This document shows positions 36,561-45,639 of a stretch of DNA of 64,000 nucleotides, piece by piece. The stretch comes from an uncultured Aquimarina sp. (GTDB lineage: Bacteria > Bacteroidota > Bacteroidia > Flavobacteriales > Flavobacteriaceae): NCBI GenBank assembly GCA_947497175.1, contig CANMFM010000004.1, positions 806,001-870,000 on the forward strand, in the 5' to 3' direction. The notes beneath the pieces were generated by a model. That model searched no databases. It was not told the DNA's origin and saw nothing but the letters and a program-made list of their open reading frames with translations. Numbering within the stretch: the first letter of the stretch is position 1; each line of letters starts with the position of its first letter. Both the position numbers and the translations under genes were made by a program.

Positions 36561-36917
36561 GTGGGACTTATTAAACTGAAAAACATCAAGGTGTATGCCT
36601 ATCATGGCTGTCTGGTTGAAGAAAAGAAAATAGGTTCTGATTATAGAGTAGATCTAAAAATTAAAGCTGATCTGTCAAAATCTGCACTATCCGACCGTTT
36701 GGGTGATACTATAGACTATGTTCATCTAAATCATATTGTGAAAGAAGAAATGGCGATTCGATCTAAATTATTAGAACATGCTGCAGAGCGAATTTTAGTT
36801 CGAATATTCAAAGAATTGCCCTTAGTAGATAAAGCAACTATTGATGTTTCTAAAATCAATCCTCCAATAGGTGGAAATGTTGAAATGGTAACTATTTCTA
36901 GAACTATGAAACGTTAA
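36561..36917 (+). CDS. folB: Dihydroneopterin aldolase
   Basis: A FolB-type protein of 118 residues from the GTG at 36561. Motifs are IKLKNIKVYAYHGCLVEEKKIG near the N-terminus, DYRVDLKIKADL, the conserved DTIDYVHLNHIV, LLEHAAERI and the active-site region KINPPIGGNVEMV. It converts 7,8-dihydroneopterin to 6-hydroxymethyl-dihydropterin in folate synthesis. The GTG start gives the N-terminus expected for the family. It is followed by tRNA-Cys, which has its own promoter. Confidence 0.93.
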   Translation: MGLIKLKNIKVYAYHGCLVEEKKIGSDYRVDLKIKADLSKSALSDRLGDTIDYVHLNHIVKEEMAIRSKLLEHAAERILVRIFKELPLVDKATIDVSKINPPIGGNVEMVTISRTMKR

Positions 36918-36963
36918 TTTTGTACTATAAAACGCAAATGAATTTAGTTTTAATGTAAAATGA

Positions 36964-36996
36964 TTTGATATATACTCATAAATTTTTTTACATTTG
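36964..36996 (+). promoter_or_regulatory. Promoter of tRNA-Cys
   Basis: TTTG (36964-36967), 21 bases, then TACATTTG (36989-36996): a full match to the Bacteroidota -33/-7 layout, placed about 20 bases before the mature tRNA 5' end. It is the best promoter match seen in the window. Confidence 0.75.
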
Positions 36997-37015
36997 CCAA
37001 CCAACCAAAAAAATT

Positions 37016-37086
37016 GGTGTCGTGGCCGAGTGGCTAGGCAGTGGTCTGCAACACCATCTACAGCGGTTCGAATCCGCTCGACACCT
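37016..37086 (+). tRNA. tRNA-Cys (GCA)
   Basis: All arms fold: acceptor GGTGTCG/CGACACC, D stem GCC/GGC, anticodon stem GTGGT/ACCAT with loop CTGCAAC (anticodon GCA), T stem AGCGG/CCGCT with loop TTCGAAT. The discriminator is T, as expected for tRNA-Cys. CCA is not encoded. The transcript ends at the palindromic terminator just downstream. Confidence 0.97.
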
Positions 37087-37090
37087 CAAA

Positions 37091-37116
37091 AAATCCTGTA
37101 AGTACTTACAGGATTT
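37091..37116. terminator. Bidirectional terminator after tRNA-Cys
   Basis: AAATCCTGTAAG directly followed by its complement (perfect palindrome around TACTTA) with a T-run on both strands. It serves both tRNA-Cys and the convergent LysE-type gene, whose stop lies at 37119. Confidence 0.92.
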
Positions 37117-37118
37117 TT

Positions 37119-37814
37119 TTATTTAAACTTAGATTCTGGAGTTATTTTTTCAATTTTATCCTGTATTCGCTGCTCTACTGTATCTGGTATTACGCCTTTT
37201 AGAATTAAAAATACACCGAAAATTATCATTATAATACTAATAATTCTTTTAGTGATATATGTTCTTTTAGGTGTAAGATTTTTTTTAAGCCGTTTTGCCA
37301 ACAGCATCTTAAATACATCAATAAATAAGTACGTTAGCAAAACCACAGAAAAGAAATACATAATCCTATTCGTATTCATGTCCAATTGCGGACCTATTAC
37401 TATAATAATACTTAACCAAAATCCTAATACTCCTATGTTGATAAAATTGAGTATGAACCCTTTGATAAAGAGCATTGCATAATTGTGCTTATTAATTATT
37501 TCTACAGAAGTATCCCTTACCTTATTGTAATTTTTTCTTTCCTGTATAAAAGAAATTACACCATAAGTAGACAATAGCATCCCTCCAAAAATGAATAACC
37601 CAGGATCATCCTTTATTTTTTCTAAAATTTTATTGGTACTAAAATAAGCGATAAGAATGAAAACAATATCTGCTAAAATTACTCCCAGATCTACAGCTAA
37701 TGCTGCTCTAAAACCTTTTATTGCTGCGGTTTCAAGCAGTACAAAAAATACAGGCCCAATTAGAAAGGCTAATAAAAATCCTAAAGGTATGGCAGCCTGG
37801 GCGTCTTGAAGCAT
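37119..37814 (-). CDS. LysE-type translocator (amino-acid exporter family)
   Basis: A 231-residue protein with about six membrane helices. The N-terminal half has the family pattern AIPLGFLLAFLIGPVFFVLLETAAIKGFRAALAVDLG around residues 8-44, with GP in helix 1 and the Asp-containing helix 2 (VDLGVILADIVFILIAY). LysE/RhtB proteins export amino acids or related metabolites; the substrate here is unknown. The central loop (FIQERKNYNKVRDTSVEI) separates helices 3 and 4. A minus-strand promoter with TTG and TAACTTTG precedes the gene. Confidence 0.85.
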   Translation of the reverse strand: MLQDAQAAIPLGFLLAFLIGPVFFVLLETAAIKGFRAALAVDLGVILADIVFILIAYFSTNKILEKIKDDPGLFIFGGMLLSTYGVISFIQERKNYNKVRDTSVEIINKHNYAMLFIKGFILNFINIGVLGFWLSIIIVIGPQLDMNTNRIMYFFSVVLLTYLFIDVFKMLLAKRLKKNLTPKRTYITKRIISIIMIIFGVFLILKGVIPDTVEQRIQDKIEKITPESKFK

Positions 37815-37835
37815 TTGTTATAAGCATGTTTATTG

Positions 37836-37867
37836 CAAAGTTAAAAAAACTACTTAGTTTACTTCAA
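37836..37867 (-). promoter_or_regulatory. Promoter of the LysE-type gene
   Basis: Minus-strand TTG (37867-37865) and TAACTTTG (37843-37836), 21 bases apart. The -33 part overlaps the end of the GIN-domain gene coding region, so the LysE-type gene can be expressed independently. Confidence 0.55.
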
Positions 37868-38531
37868 TAATTTTTCCTCCTAAAAGTTTTTGTGTGTCTA
37901 GCTCTCTTGGATTTCCGAAAACTTTTATGGTTCCTCCTGCATTTGTATTAGCTTTCATATAATTTTTTGCTTGTACCTCAGCGGTTCCTCCTGCACTTAC
38001 TTTTACTTGCGTATTTTGGGTCACCAGTTCTTTTGCGTAGTATTGTCCTCCAGAATTGATAATAACTTCTTGTTCTTCTGCTTCTCCTCGCAGCTCTATT
38101 TCTCCACCAGTTATTGCTTTAGCATATATAAAACTAACCTCAACGGGTATCTTGATACTAGCGCCTTCTTGTGCTCTTAAATCTAATCTATTTGACCTAA
38201 TAACATCATCTGATACAACTCTAGAGCCTTCATTTACATCAATTTTAGAAAGTTCTTTATAATATACCGTTACTTTGGTATTATTATTATCCCAAATATT
38301 GTCAAGAGACATGCTGATTTTTAAGAGTTGATTTTTTTGTATGATATTTATATTTCTTCTTTTAATTCCAGAAATTTCAACTTTATTTTCGTCACTTTCT
38401 ACAAGTGAAACTTGTATTTTGTTAAATATCTTTAACTCATTAAAATCACCAACGGTTTTAGTAACTACATCTTGACTTTGTATAAAAGTTGTTGATAATA
38501 GAACTGTTAAAAGAAATATTAATTTTTGCAT
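37854..38531 (-). CDS. GIN-domain (DUF2807) secreted protein
   Basis: A 225-residue protein from the ATG at 38531, chosen because it directly begins the signal peptide (MQKLIFLLTVLLSTTFIQSQ); a longer frame reaches back to 38573. The mature part is a right-handed beta-solenoid of short repeats (LKIFNKIQVSLVES, VTVYYKELSKIDVNEGSRV, LDLRAQEGASIKI, EVIINSGGQYYAKE, VKVSAGGTAEVQAKN), the hallmark of putative auto-transporter adhesin 'head GIN' proteins. Such proteins are common in Bacteroidota and probably face the periplasm or cell surface. It is 46 bases downstream of rnr on the same strand. Confidence 0.85.
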   Translation of the reverse strand: MQKLIFLLTVLLSTTFIQSQDVVTKTVGDFNELKIFNKIQVSLVESDENKVEISGIKRRNINIIQKNQLLKISMSLDNIWDNNNTKVTVYYKELSKIDVNEGSRVVSDDVIRSNRLDLRAQEGASIKIPVEVSFIYAKAITGGEIELRGEAEEQEVIINSGGQYYAKELVTQNTQVKVSAGGTAEVQAKNYMKANTNAGGTIKVFGNPRELDTQKLLGGKIIEVN

Positions 38532-38577
38532 CGTCTTTTTTTTTAAGTTATATACCTTAAACGACACGTACAATGAA

Positions 38578-40776
38578 TTATTCCATGTCTTGTTTACTTC
38601 CTAACAAAGTAAAATCAAGGTGTCGCTTTATTAAATCTGCATTTTTAACTTTTACATAGACCTCATCTCCTAATTGGTATACTTTTTTTGAAGTTTGTCC
38701 AACTACGGCGTATTCATCCTGATCAAAAACATAATGATCGTCTGGTATATCTTTAAGACGAACCATCCCTTCGCATTTATTGTCTATGATTTCTACATAA
38801 ATTCCCCATTCTGTAACTCCCGAAATTACTCCCAAAAATTGTTCATCTTCATGATCCTTCATGAACTTAATCTGCATAAACTTAATAGAATCTCTTTCTG
38901 CACTGGCAGCAAGGTTTTCCATACTACTACTGTGGTTACATTTTTCTTCATATTCTTCTTCAGTAACCGATTTTCCTTTGTCTAAATAATGTTGTAACAA
39001 ACGGTGTGCCATAACATCCGGATATCTTCTTATTGGAGAAGTAAAATGCGAATAATAATCAAAAGCCAATCCATAATGTCCAATATTATGAGTAGTGTAT
39101 TCTGCTTTACTCATGCTGCGTATTGCTAGAGTGTCTACTAAATTTTGTTCTTTTTTTCCCTGAACATCTTTTAATAAACCATTTAGTGATTTTGTTGTTG
39201 TGTTACGGTCTTTTAAATCTAGTTTATATCCAAATCGGCTAATAATCGTTTGTAATGCAGCCAATTTCTCATCATTTGGTTCGTCGTGTACTCTATAAAT
39301 AAATGTTTTTTTAGGATTTTGTTTTCCTATAAACTCTGCTACTTTTTTATTAGCAAGTAGCATAAACTCTTCAATTAGTTTATTAGCGTCCTTAGATGTC
39401 TTAAAAAAGACTCCTACGGGATTGTTTTCTTCATTTAAAGAAAATTTTACTTCAACCTTATCAAAAGAAATAGCACCCTCACGCATTCGTTTTTTTCGCA
39501 TAATCTTAGCTAATTCATCTAATTTTAGAATCGCATCTGCTATTTGCTGATCTGCTTTATATTCTTTTCCTGTAAGTGAAATTTCTGTTGGAATTGTATT
39601 TTCTTTTGTTTCAATGATATGCTGAGCTTCTTCATAGGCAAACCGCGCATCAGAGTATGTTGCTGTTCTTCCAAACCATTGGTTTTTTATTTCTGCTTTA
39701 TCATTTAATTCAAAAATGGCAGAAAACGTATACTTTTCTTCATGAGGTCGTAAAGAACATGCATTGTTCGATAACACTTCGGGTAACATGGGTACTACTC
39801 TATCGACAAGATAAACAGAGGTTGCTCTCTCATAGGCTTCATCGTCAAGTATTGTTCCGGGTTGTACATAATGAGATACATCAGCGATATGGATTCCTAT
39901 TTCATAATTTCCATTCTCTAAAACTTGATAAGATAGCGCATCATCAAAATCTTTTGCATCTTTGGGATCAATAGTAAAGGTAAGTGTTTTTCTCATATCC
40001 CTACGTTTCTTAATCTCTGATTCCTGAATAGAGGTATCTAATGTATTCGCATACGTTTCTACTTCTTCCGGAAACTCGTAGGGTAGTCCATATTGGGCTA
40101 AAATTGCATGGATCTCTGTATTGTGCTCTCCAGGTTTTCCTAAAACCTTAGTTATTTTTCCAAACGGAGAATCTGCTTTTTCTGGCCAGTCTTCTAATGT
40201 AACTAAAACCTTATCCCCGTCTTGTGCTTCGCCAATTTTATTTTTAGGAACAAAAATATCAGTATACATTTTGGGATCTTGCATCGATACAAAAGCATAT
40301 TTCTCTTGAATCTGAATAACTCCAACAAATTCGTTTTTCTTTCTTGAAATAATTCTTGTAATTTCTCCCTCGCTTTTTCCTCTTCGTTTTCTGCGGTATA
40401 TATATACTTCTACTTCATCACCATGTAATGCTTTATTTAGGTTATTATTAGGAACAAAAATATCATCCTCGAGATCCTCAACAATGACATACCCAGACCC
40501 TTTTGAGGTAATATCCAAAATACCAGTATGGGTATTTATATTAGGTATAATTTTAAATTTTCCCCTCCCTACTTCTTCAATTTGCTTTTTTGCAGCCAAT
40601 TGAGATAATTTTTTAATTATCTGATTTCTACTACTTGCATCATTTACTCCAAATTTTGCAGCAATCTGTTTGTAATTAAAAGTAGCATTGGGTTCTGATT
40701 TTAATATTTTTAGTATTCCTTGGGTGATATTCTCAATTTTTGGGGACTTTTTTCTTCTTCTACTCTTTCTTTTCAT
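38578..40776 (-). CDS. rnr: Ribonuclease R
   Basis: An RNase II/R-family exoribonuclease of 732 residues from the ATG at 40776. Domains: a basic N-terminus (KRKSRRRKK), a winged-helix part (about 15-65), cold-shock domains (about 75-225), the catalytic RNB domain starting with DPKDAKDFDDALSY (about 268-281, metal-binding Asp residues) and a C-terminal S1 domain (GVISGVTEWGIYVEI to the end). It degrades structured RNA 3' to 5' and takes part in rRNA quality control. E. coli RNase R is longer at the C-terminus; this form lacks the long basic tail. Close spacing to the GIN-domain gene suggests a shared transcript. Confidence 0.96.
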   Translation of the reverse strand: MKRKSRRRKKSPKIENITQGILKILKSEPNATFNYKQIAAKFGVNDASSRNQIIKKLSQLAAKKQIEEVGRGKFKIIPNINTHTGILDITSKGSGYVIVEDLEDDIFVPNNNLNKALHGDEVEVYIYRRKRRGKSEGEITRIISRKKNEFVGVIQIQEKYAFVSMQDPKMYTDIFVPKNKIGEAQDGDKVLVTLEDWPEKADSPFGKITKVLGKPGEHNTEIHAILAQYGLPYEFPEEVETYANTLDTSIQESEIKKRRDMRKTLTFTIDPKDAKDFDDALSYQVLENGNYEIGIHIADVSHYVQPGTILDDEAYERATSVYLVDRVVPMLPEVLSNNACSLRPHEEKYTFSAIFELNDKAEIKNQWFGRTATYSDARFAYEEAQHIIETKENTIPTEISLTGKEYKADQQIADAILKLDELAKIMRKKRMREGAISFDKVEVKFSLNEENNPVGVFFKTSKDANKLIEEFMLLANKKVAEFIGKQNPKKTFIYRVHDEPNDEKLAALQTIISRFGYKLDLKDRNTTTKSLNGLLKDVQGKKEQNLVDTLAIRSMSKAEYTTHNIGHYGLAFDYYSHFTSPIRRYPDVMAHRLLQHYLDKGKSVTEEEYEEKCNHSSSMENLAASAERDSIKFMQIKFMKDHEDEQFLGVISGVTEWGIYVEIIDNKCEGMVRLKDIPDDHYVFDQDEYAVVGQTSKKVYQLGDEVYVKVKNADLIKRHLDFTLLGSKQDME

Positions 40777-41015
40777 TAATATCAATTATGTTATATAGGA
40801 TAAAAGTACAGCTTATCTTTTAACATCTGTAATTTATAGTTTAAACTTTTATTAATACTAAAAAAGTATAGCTGTTTAAGAGTATTTTTTTATATAATCT
40901 ATAAATCAACCTTTTAGATTTATTTTTTTTAAACAAATTAGGGACTTTTTCTTAAAATTTACTTAATTTTAGTACACTAGGATTAGCTTTTATTCGTTAA
41001 ATATGTATTTGCGAC

Positions 41016-41195
41016 ATGGGTAGAGTTAAAAAAATACACAATATCATCATCTTTTTCATTCTAATATTTTTGTTAGGAGTCTATTCTTTTACCCTGTATA
41101 TAAACAATACCTTAGATAAAAAAAAGGAAAATATTGAAGAATCAGAAGTACATGGTTCTGGAAAATTTGATCGCCAAGCAACACAAATTAATTAA
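41016..41195 (+). CDS. Small single-pass membrane protein
   Basis: A 59-residue frame starting MGRVKKIHNI, with one strong membrane helix (about residues 9-30) flanked by basic residues on the N side and a polar acidic/basic tail (DKKKENIEESEVHGSGKFD). The positive-inside pattern and the length of the helix support a real gene, but no family is recognised. It lies alone in the 40786-41285 gap. Confidence 0.5.
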   Translation: MGRVKKIHNIIIFFILIFLLGVYSFTLYINNTLDKKKENIEESEVHGSGKFDRQATQIN

Positions 41196-41285
41196 CGCGC
41201 TTACTTTCATACCTTATCATTTTATGAATTAATTCCTGATTTTGTATATTTAGTATAACAATATACCTTAGGAAAATATAATGAA

Positions 41286-41525
41286 ATGAAAGATTTTATA
41301 GTTGTAAAAACATATACTTACCCTTTTGAATATGCTATTTTGAAACTTCTTCTGGATAAAGAAGGTATTTCTTATTTTTTTGAAAATGAAACCATGGTAG
41401 GTGTTTTTCCATTCTACTCTAACGCATTAGGAGGTATAAACCTTAAGGTTCATCTCAAAGACAAACAAAGAGTGCTTCAAATAATAGATAACTTGAATAC
41501 AGATTCTCATCTAAGAATCGTATAA
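41286..41525 (+). CDS. DUF2007-type small protein (putative signal-transducing protein)
   Basis: A 79-residue protein with the DUF2007 pattern: an initial strand (FIVVKTYTYPFEYAILKLLLDKEGI), a second strand (SYFFENETMVGV) and a C-terminal strand-helix (INLKVHLKDKQRVLQIIDNL). The fold is a small ferredoxin-like domain related to PII-type dimers in shape; the function is unknown. The gap that follows (41526-42062) is AT-rich and shows no gene, only the rpiB promoter at its end. Confidence 0.75.
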   Translation: MKDFIVVKTYTYPFEYAILKLLLDKEGISYFFENETMVGVFPFYSNALGGINLKVHLKDKQRVLQIIDNLNTDSHLRIV

Positions 41526-42001
41526 ATCAATACTACTTTTCAACATATATCATATATATCTTTTTTTCTTTTTAAAATTTAAAATTAATAATGATGATTA
41601 TAATGTAGTGTTGATAGCGGTATAACTTTTATAGATTTTATTTGCTTTTTTTCTTTAATGAAATTTTCATCAACATATAAACAAGATATTAAAGATATAA
41701 TGCATTGAAAATGTTCTGAAAACGAAATTTAATTAACAGTTGTTAATAGATCATAAACACATAAAATTTTTAATATTTTCATAAAAAAAATGAGTTCATA
41801 ACAGTAACGTAATACTTGAAAACTTAGCTAAAATTTTAGAGGTTATAATTTTGATTTGTCCTGGACACACTTGTATTCTAATAAAATCTAAGACAACCAA
41901 AAAAACTTTCAGAAAATTAAGAACTATTTATACACATCAACTGTTAACAGAAGCCTGGTAGTTATTAACATTTGGGTAACATAGCGTTAAATTGTTGATT
42001 T

Positions 42002-42037
42002 TTTGGAGCTTACTTTTTTTAGATTAAAGTATCTTTG
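42002..42037 (+). promoter_or_regulatory. Promoter of the rpiB operon
   Basis: TTTG (42002-42005) and TATCTTTG (42030-42037) with a spacer of 24 bases, slightly longer than usual. The transcript start is expected near 42044, 19 bases before the ATG. Confidence 0.6.
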
Positions 42038-42062
42038 CTTAAACGAAGAAATCTATTAAAAA

Positions 42063-42497
42063 ATGAGAATATCCATAGGTAACGACCACGCAGGAACAAG
42101 CTATAAATTTGCAATCGTAGAATATCTAAAATCAGAGGGAATTGAGATAAATAATTATGGAACAAACGAAGAAAATAGCGTTGACTATCCTGATTTTGTT
42201 CATCCTGTTGCAAAAGACGTAGAAACACAAGAGGTAGATTTTGGTATTCTAATTTGTGGAAGTGGAAATGGCGTTGCTATGACTGCTAATAAATATAAAA
42301 CAGTGCGCGCAGGACTTTGTTGGACAAATGAAATAACAGCACTAACTAGACAACATAATAATGCCAACATCATTTGTATACCGGCCAGGTTTACTTCATT
42401 ACCTCAGGCTATAGAAATGGTAAAAACGTTTTTGAATACAAAATTTGAAGGAGGCCGACATCAAAATAGAATCAACAAAATATCAATGTGTGTTTAA
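42063..42497 (+). CDS. rpiB: Ribose-5-phosphate isomerase B
   Basis: A 144-residue RpiB/LacAB-family enzyme. Motifs: ISIGNDHAGTSYKFAIVEYL (substrate-binding Asp-His), NYGTNEENSVDYPDFVHPVA and the catalytic Cys segment ICGSGNGVAMTANK, then RQHNNANII. It interconverts ribose-5-phosphate and ribulose-5-phosphate in the pentose phosphate pathway. It is the first gene of a tight three-gene operon (3-4 base gaps) with a cation-efflux transporter and an acetyltransferase. Confidence 0.95.
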   Translation: MRISIGNDHAGTSYKFAIVEYLKSEGIEINNYGTNEENSVDYPDFVHPVAKDVETQEVDFGILICGSGNGVAMTANKYKTVRAGLCWTNEITALTRQHNNANIICIPARFTSLPQAIEMVKTFLNTKFEGGRHQNRINKISMCV

Positions 42498-42500
42498 TTT

Positions 42501-43418
42501 ATGACTCACAAACACGCCCATACCCACACGCATAGTCATCAAAAACTTACCGGGCGTAACTTGTTGCTTTCTATTTTATTAAACATAGTCATTACAGCGG
42601 CACAGGTTGTAGGTGGTTTAGTGTCTGGCAGTCTTTCTTTATTATCTGATGCGTTACATAATTTTAGTGATGTCCTTTCTTTGATCGTAAGTTATTTTGC
42701 TAATCGTTTAGCAAAAAAAGAAGCATCAATCAAAAGAACTTTCGGATTTAAGAGAGCTGAAATTATGGCGGCGTTTATAAACGCTTTATCCTTATTAACA
42801 ATTGCAATAATCCTGATTTTTGAAGCTGTAGAACGTTTATTTAATCCGCAAGAAATCAGTGCTCAAATCGTGATTATTCTTTCTGGGGTCGCTATTCTCG
42901 GAAATGGTCTAAGTGTTCTACTACTCAGGAAAGACAGCAAGATAAATATGAATATGCGATCAGCATATCTACATTTAATTACAGATTTAATGGCTTCTGT
43001 TGCAGTTCTAGCGGGAGGGGTATTGATGAGGTTTTATGAGATTTTTTGGATAGATAGCGTTCTAACCTTTGCTATTGCAGTATATTTAATAATTGTAGGA
43101 TATGATTTATTGAAAAGATCTTTTAAAATCTTAATGCTTTACACACCAGATACAATTGAAGTAAGACAAATAGTAACTATAGTAAATGCATTACCAAAAG
43201 TAAAAAGTATACATCACATTCATGTCTGGCAACTTAATGAAGAAGAAACACACCTTGAAGCACATATTGATTTTGAAAGTAATATTCAGGTGTCTGAATT
43301 TGGAAAAACACTAATTGAAATAGAAAAAATATTGCATCAAAAATTTGGTATAAATCATGTTACACTGCAACCGGAATTTGGAAAGAAAGACAATAAAGAT
43401 ATTATAGTACAAGACTAA
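42501..43418 (+). CDS. Cation diffusion facilitator (CzcD/ZitB-like) transporter
   Basis: A 305-residue CDF protein. The N-terminus is His-rich (THKHAHTHTHSHQ), likely to bind zinc. Six membrane helices follow, with the metal-site motifs SDALHNFSDVLSL in helix 2 and HLITDLMASVAVLAGG in helix 5 (Asp/His quartet). The C-terminal cytoplasmic domain has VKSIHHIHVWQLNEEETHLEAHI, also metal-binding. It should export Zn2+ or a similar divalent ion using the proton gradient. It starts 3 bases after rpiB and ends 4 bases before the acetyltransferase gene. The functional link with rpiB is unclear. Confidence 0.93.
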   Translation: MTHKHAHTHTHSHQKLTGRNLLLSILLNIVITAAQVVGGLVSGSLSLLSDALHNFSDVLSLIVSYFANRLAKKEASIKRTFGFKRAEIMAAFINALSLLTIAIILIFEAVERLFNPQEISAQIVIILSGVAILGNGLSVLLLRKDSKINMNMRSAYLHLITDLMASVAVLAGGVLMRFYEIFWIDSVLTFAIAVYLIIVGYDLLKRSFKILMLYTPDTIEVRQIVTIVNALPKVKSIHHIHVWQLNEEETHLEAHIDFESNIQVSEFGKTLIEIEKILHQKFGINHVTLQPEFGKKDNKDIIVQD

Positions 43419-43422
43419 AACA

Positions 43423-43872
43423 ATGGAAGTTAGATTTGAAATAAAAAGGTTTGACCAATTATCTACTTTAGAAGTCTATAAAATTTTACGCTTACGAGCT
43501 GAAGTTTTTGTAGTAGAACAGGATTGTGTATATCAAGATATAGATGATAAAGATCAAAAAGCACTTCATGTTTTAGGATATAAAAACAATGAGATAATAG
43601 CATACACAAGATTATTTAATGTTGGTGATTATTTCGAAAACGCGAGCTTAGGGCGAGTAGTGGTTTCTAAACCCGAAAGACAGTATGGTTATGGCCATGA
43701 TCTTTTAGAAAGAAGTATCGAAGCAATCAAACGTGTATTCAAAACAAATACAATTAAAATATCAGCACAAACGTATCTAAGAACGTTTTATGAGTCTCAT
43801 GGGTTTACACAAGTAGGAGAGGAGTATCTAGAGGATGGTATACCACATATTGGTATGATGTATAAAGGATAG
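43423..43872 (+). CDS. GNAT-family N-acetyltransferase (ElaA-like)
   Basis: A 149-residue GNAT protein. The N-terminal part (LSTLEVYKILRLRAEVFVVEQDCVYQDIDDKDQKALH) is typical of ElaA-like acetyltransferases, and the acetyl-CoA loop is seen in GRVVVSKPERQYGYGHDLL. Its end FYESHGFTQVGEEYLEDGIPHIGM is the usual family C-terminus. The substrate is unknown. It is the last gene of the rpiB operon. Confidence 0.9.
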   Translation: MEVRFEIKRFDQLSTLEVYKILRLRAEVFVVEQDCVYQDIDDKDQKALHVLGYKNNEIIAYTRLFNVGDYFENASLGRVVVSKPERQYGYGHDLLERSIEAIKRVFKTNTIKISAQTYLRTFYESHGFTQVGEEYLEDGIPHIGMMYKG

Positions 43873-43922
43873 AAACTTTAGGGTTCTTAATACACCTAAT
43901 CGTAACATCACAATAGAATGCA

Positions 43923-43959
43923 ACAAACTTAACAAGTTTTTTAAACCTGTTAAGTTTGT
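43923..43959. terminator. Bidirectional hairpin terminator
   Basis: ACAAACTTAACA pairs with TGTTAAGTTTGT around a 13-base loop, followed by a short T-run (CGTTTTAC). It lies between the convergent acetyltransferase and S41 protease genes. Confidence 0.7.
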
Positions 43960-43970
43960 CGTTTTACTTA

Positions 43971-45593
43971 TTACTTTAAAATCTCTTGATACTTATTTTT
44001 GTTGTTTAGAATTTCTTGAGCTTTATTCACTTCAGGGTTGTTTTTTACATAATAATTATATAACCCTTCTTTATAAAAATAACGCTTAATAATTTCGTCT
44101 GTGAGTTGATTGACAATCTCTTTTCTATAAATATCTAATGCTTTTTCCTTAGATTTCTTAACCGAGGCTAACAATGCACTATAATTTGATAAAATATCAT
44201 CATCTAATTTTTCTCTTTTAGCAACGTCCAAAGCCTTTTTAAACGACTTTTCTGTTTCTGTTTCAAAATTAAAGTCTCCTTGTTTTACATATGCCTTAAA
44301 ATCTTCATAATCGTTATCTGTAAATGTGAAGTCTTCTGCTTTTTTTAACTGATTAGAGTAATAATATTTGGTTGCGTAACCAAAAATAGCATCTGATTTT
44401 AATAACGCTGTCGTGATATTGCTAAATTTTGACGTCTCTAATTCAACATCAGGTTGTATTCCACCCCCATCATATACGGTTCTTCCGTTTTTGGTTTTAA
44501 AAGCCTTAAAATCTTTTTCGTCAATGCGAACTGCATTGTTATTTTTATCTCTATTCCAATAATCTAAAGCCTGAATGCAACGGCCGCTAGGGGTATAGTA
44601 CCTAGAGATTGTAATTTTTAACTGTGTACCATAAGTTAGCTTTTTAGGGCGCTGTACCAAACCTTTACCAAAACTTCTTGCACCTATAACCAACCCCCTG
44701 TCTAAATCTTGAATGCCTCCTGCAACAATTTCACTAGCAGAAGCACTTCGGCCATTAACTAATACTACTAGAGGAATTTCTATATCAACAGGATCTTTCT
44801 TGGTATAATACTCTTTATTATATTTTTTTACCACTGATTTTGTGGTAGTAATTAGTTCTCCCTTAGGAACAAAGATGTTGGTAACATTGATCGCTTCGCT
44901 TAACAATCCACCAGGATTTCCTCTTAGATCCAAAATTATTTTATCTGCACCCTTAGCTTTTACATCTTTTAATGCATCAATTGTTTCTCTAGATGCTTTA
45001 TTATTAAATTTTGATAAAACTATATATCCGGTGTTATCATCGAGTACCTTATAAAAAGGTACGGCATCGACTTCTATTTCTTCTCTTGTAAGCACAGTAG
45101 TTTTAGTTTCACCTTGTCTTTTGTAAGTTATATCTACTTTGGTTCCACTAGCTCCTTTAAGAAGCTCTCCGGCATCTTCTTTAAATTCGGCAACTTTGAT
45201 CTCTCCTATCTGAATAATTTCATCTCCCGCTTTTAAACCAGCTTTGTCGGCAGGATAGTCTTTATATGGTTCGATAATGATAATCTTGTCTTTTATGGTT
45301 TTTACCGTGGCACCAATACCCGTATACTCTCCGGCATTGCGTATTTTTGAAGCCTCTACATCCTGCTCATTCCAGTATTTTGTGTAGGGGTCCAAGTCGT
45401 CTAACATAGCTTTTATAGCAGTATCCATTAACTCTGCCGGATTGGTTTCATCCACATAATTCATGTTTAGTTCTTTAAACATTGTGGTAAAAATTTCAAT
45501 TTGCTTTGCGATTTCAAAAAAATCAGACTTAAAACTAACTGTTGATAATAGTATGACAACAGCAATTATAGGATAGACAATTCTCTTTTTCAT
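43971..45593 (-). CDS. S41-family C-terminal processing protease
   Basis: A protein of 540 residues from the ATG at 45593, chosen because it starts a signal anchor (MKKRIVYPIIAVVILLSTVSF); a longer frame reaches 45629. A PDZ domain (about 75-150; GIGATVKTIKDKIIIIEPYKDYPADKAGLKAGDEI) precedes the S41 catalytic domain. Catalytic residues are visible in NGRSASASEIVAGG (Ser) and GARSFGKGLVQ (Lys), and substrate-site strands in DLRGNPGGLL. A C-terminal helical extension of about 150 residues follows. CtpA-type proteases process or degrade periplasmic proteins. It follows rnpA after 46 bases, a pairing often seen in Bacteroidota. Confidence 0.93.
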   Translation of the reverse strand: MKKRIVYPIIAVVILLSTVSFKSDFFEIAKQIEIFTTMFKELNMNYVDETNPAELMDTAIKAMLDDLDPYTKYWNEQDVEASKIRNAGEYTGIGATVKTIKDKIIIIEPYKDYPADKAGLKAGDEIIQIGEIKVAEFKEDAGELLKGASGTKVDITYKRQGETKTTVLTREEIEVDAVPFYKVLDDNTGYIVLSKFNNKASRETIDALKDVKAKGADKIILDLRGNPGGLLSEAINVTNIFVPKGELITTTKSVVKKYNKEYYTKKDPVDIEIPLVVLVNGRSASASEIVAGGIQDLDRGLVIGARSFGKGLVQRPKKLTYGTQLKITISRYYTPSGRCIQALDYWNRDKNNNAVRIDEKDFKAFKTKNGRTVYDGGGIQPDVELETSKFSNITTALLKSDAIFGYATKYYYSNQLKKAEDFTFTDNDYEDFKAYVKQGDFNFETETEKSFKKALDVAKREKLDDDILSNYSALLASVKKSKEKALDIYRKEIVNQLTDEIIKRYFYKEGLYNYYVKNNPEVNKAQEILNNKNKYQEILK

Positions 45594-45639
45594 GAGCATA
45601 TATTTAAATAGATCAGAAACTACAGACATAAGTCAGATA

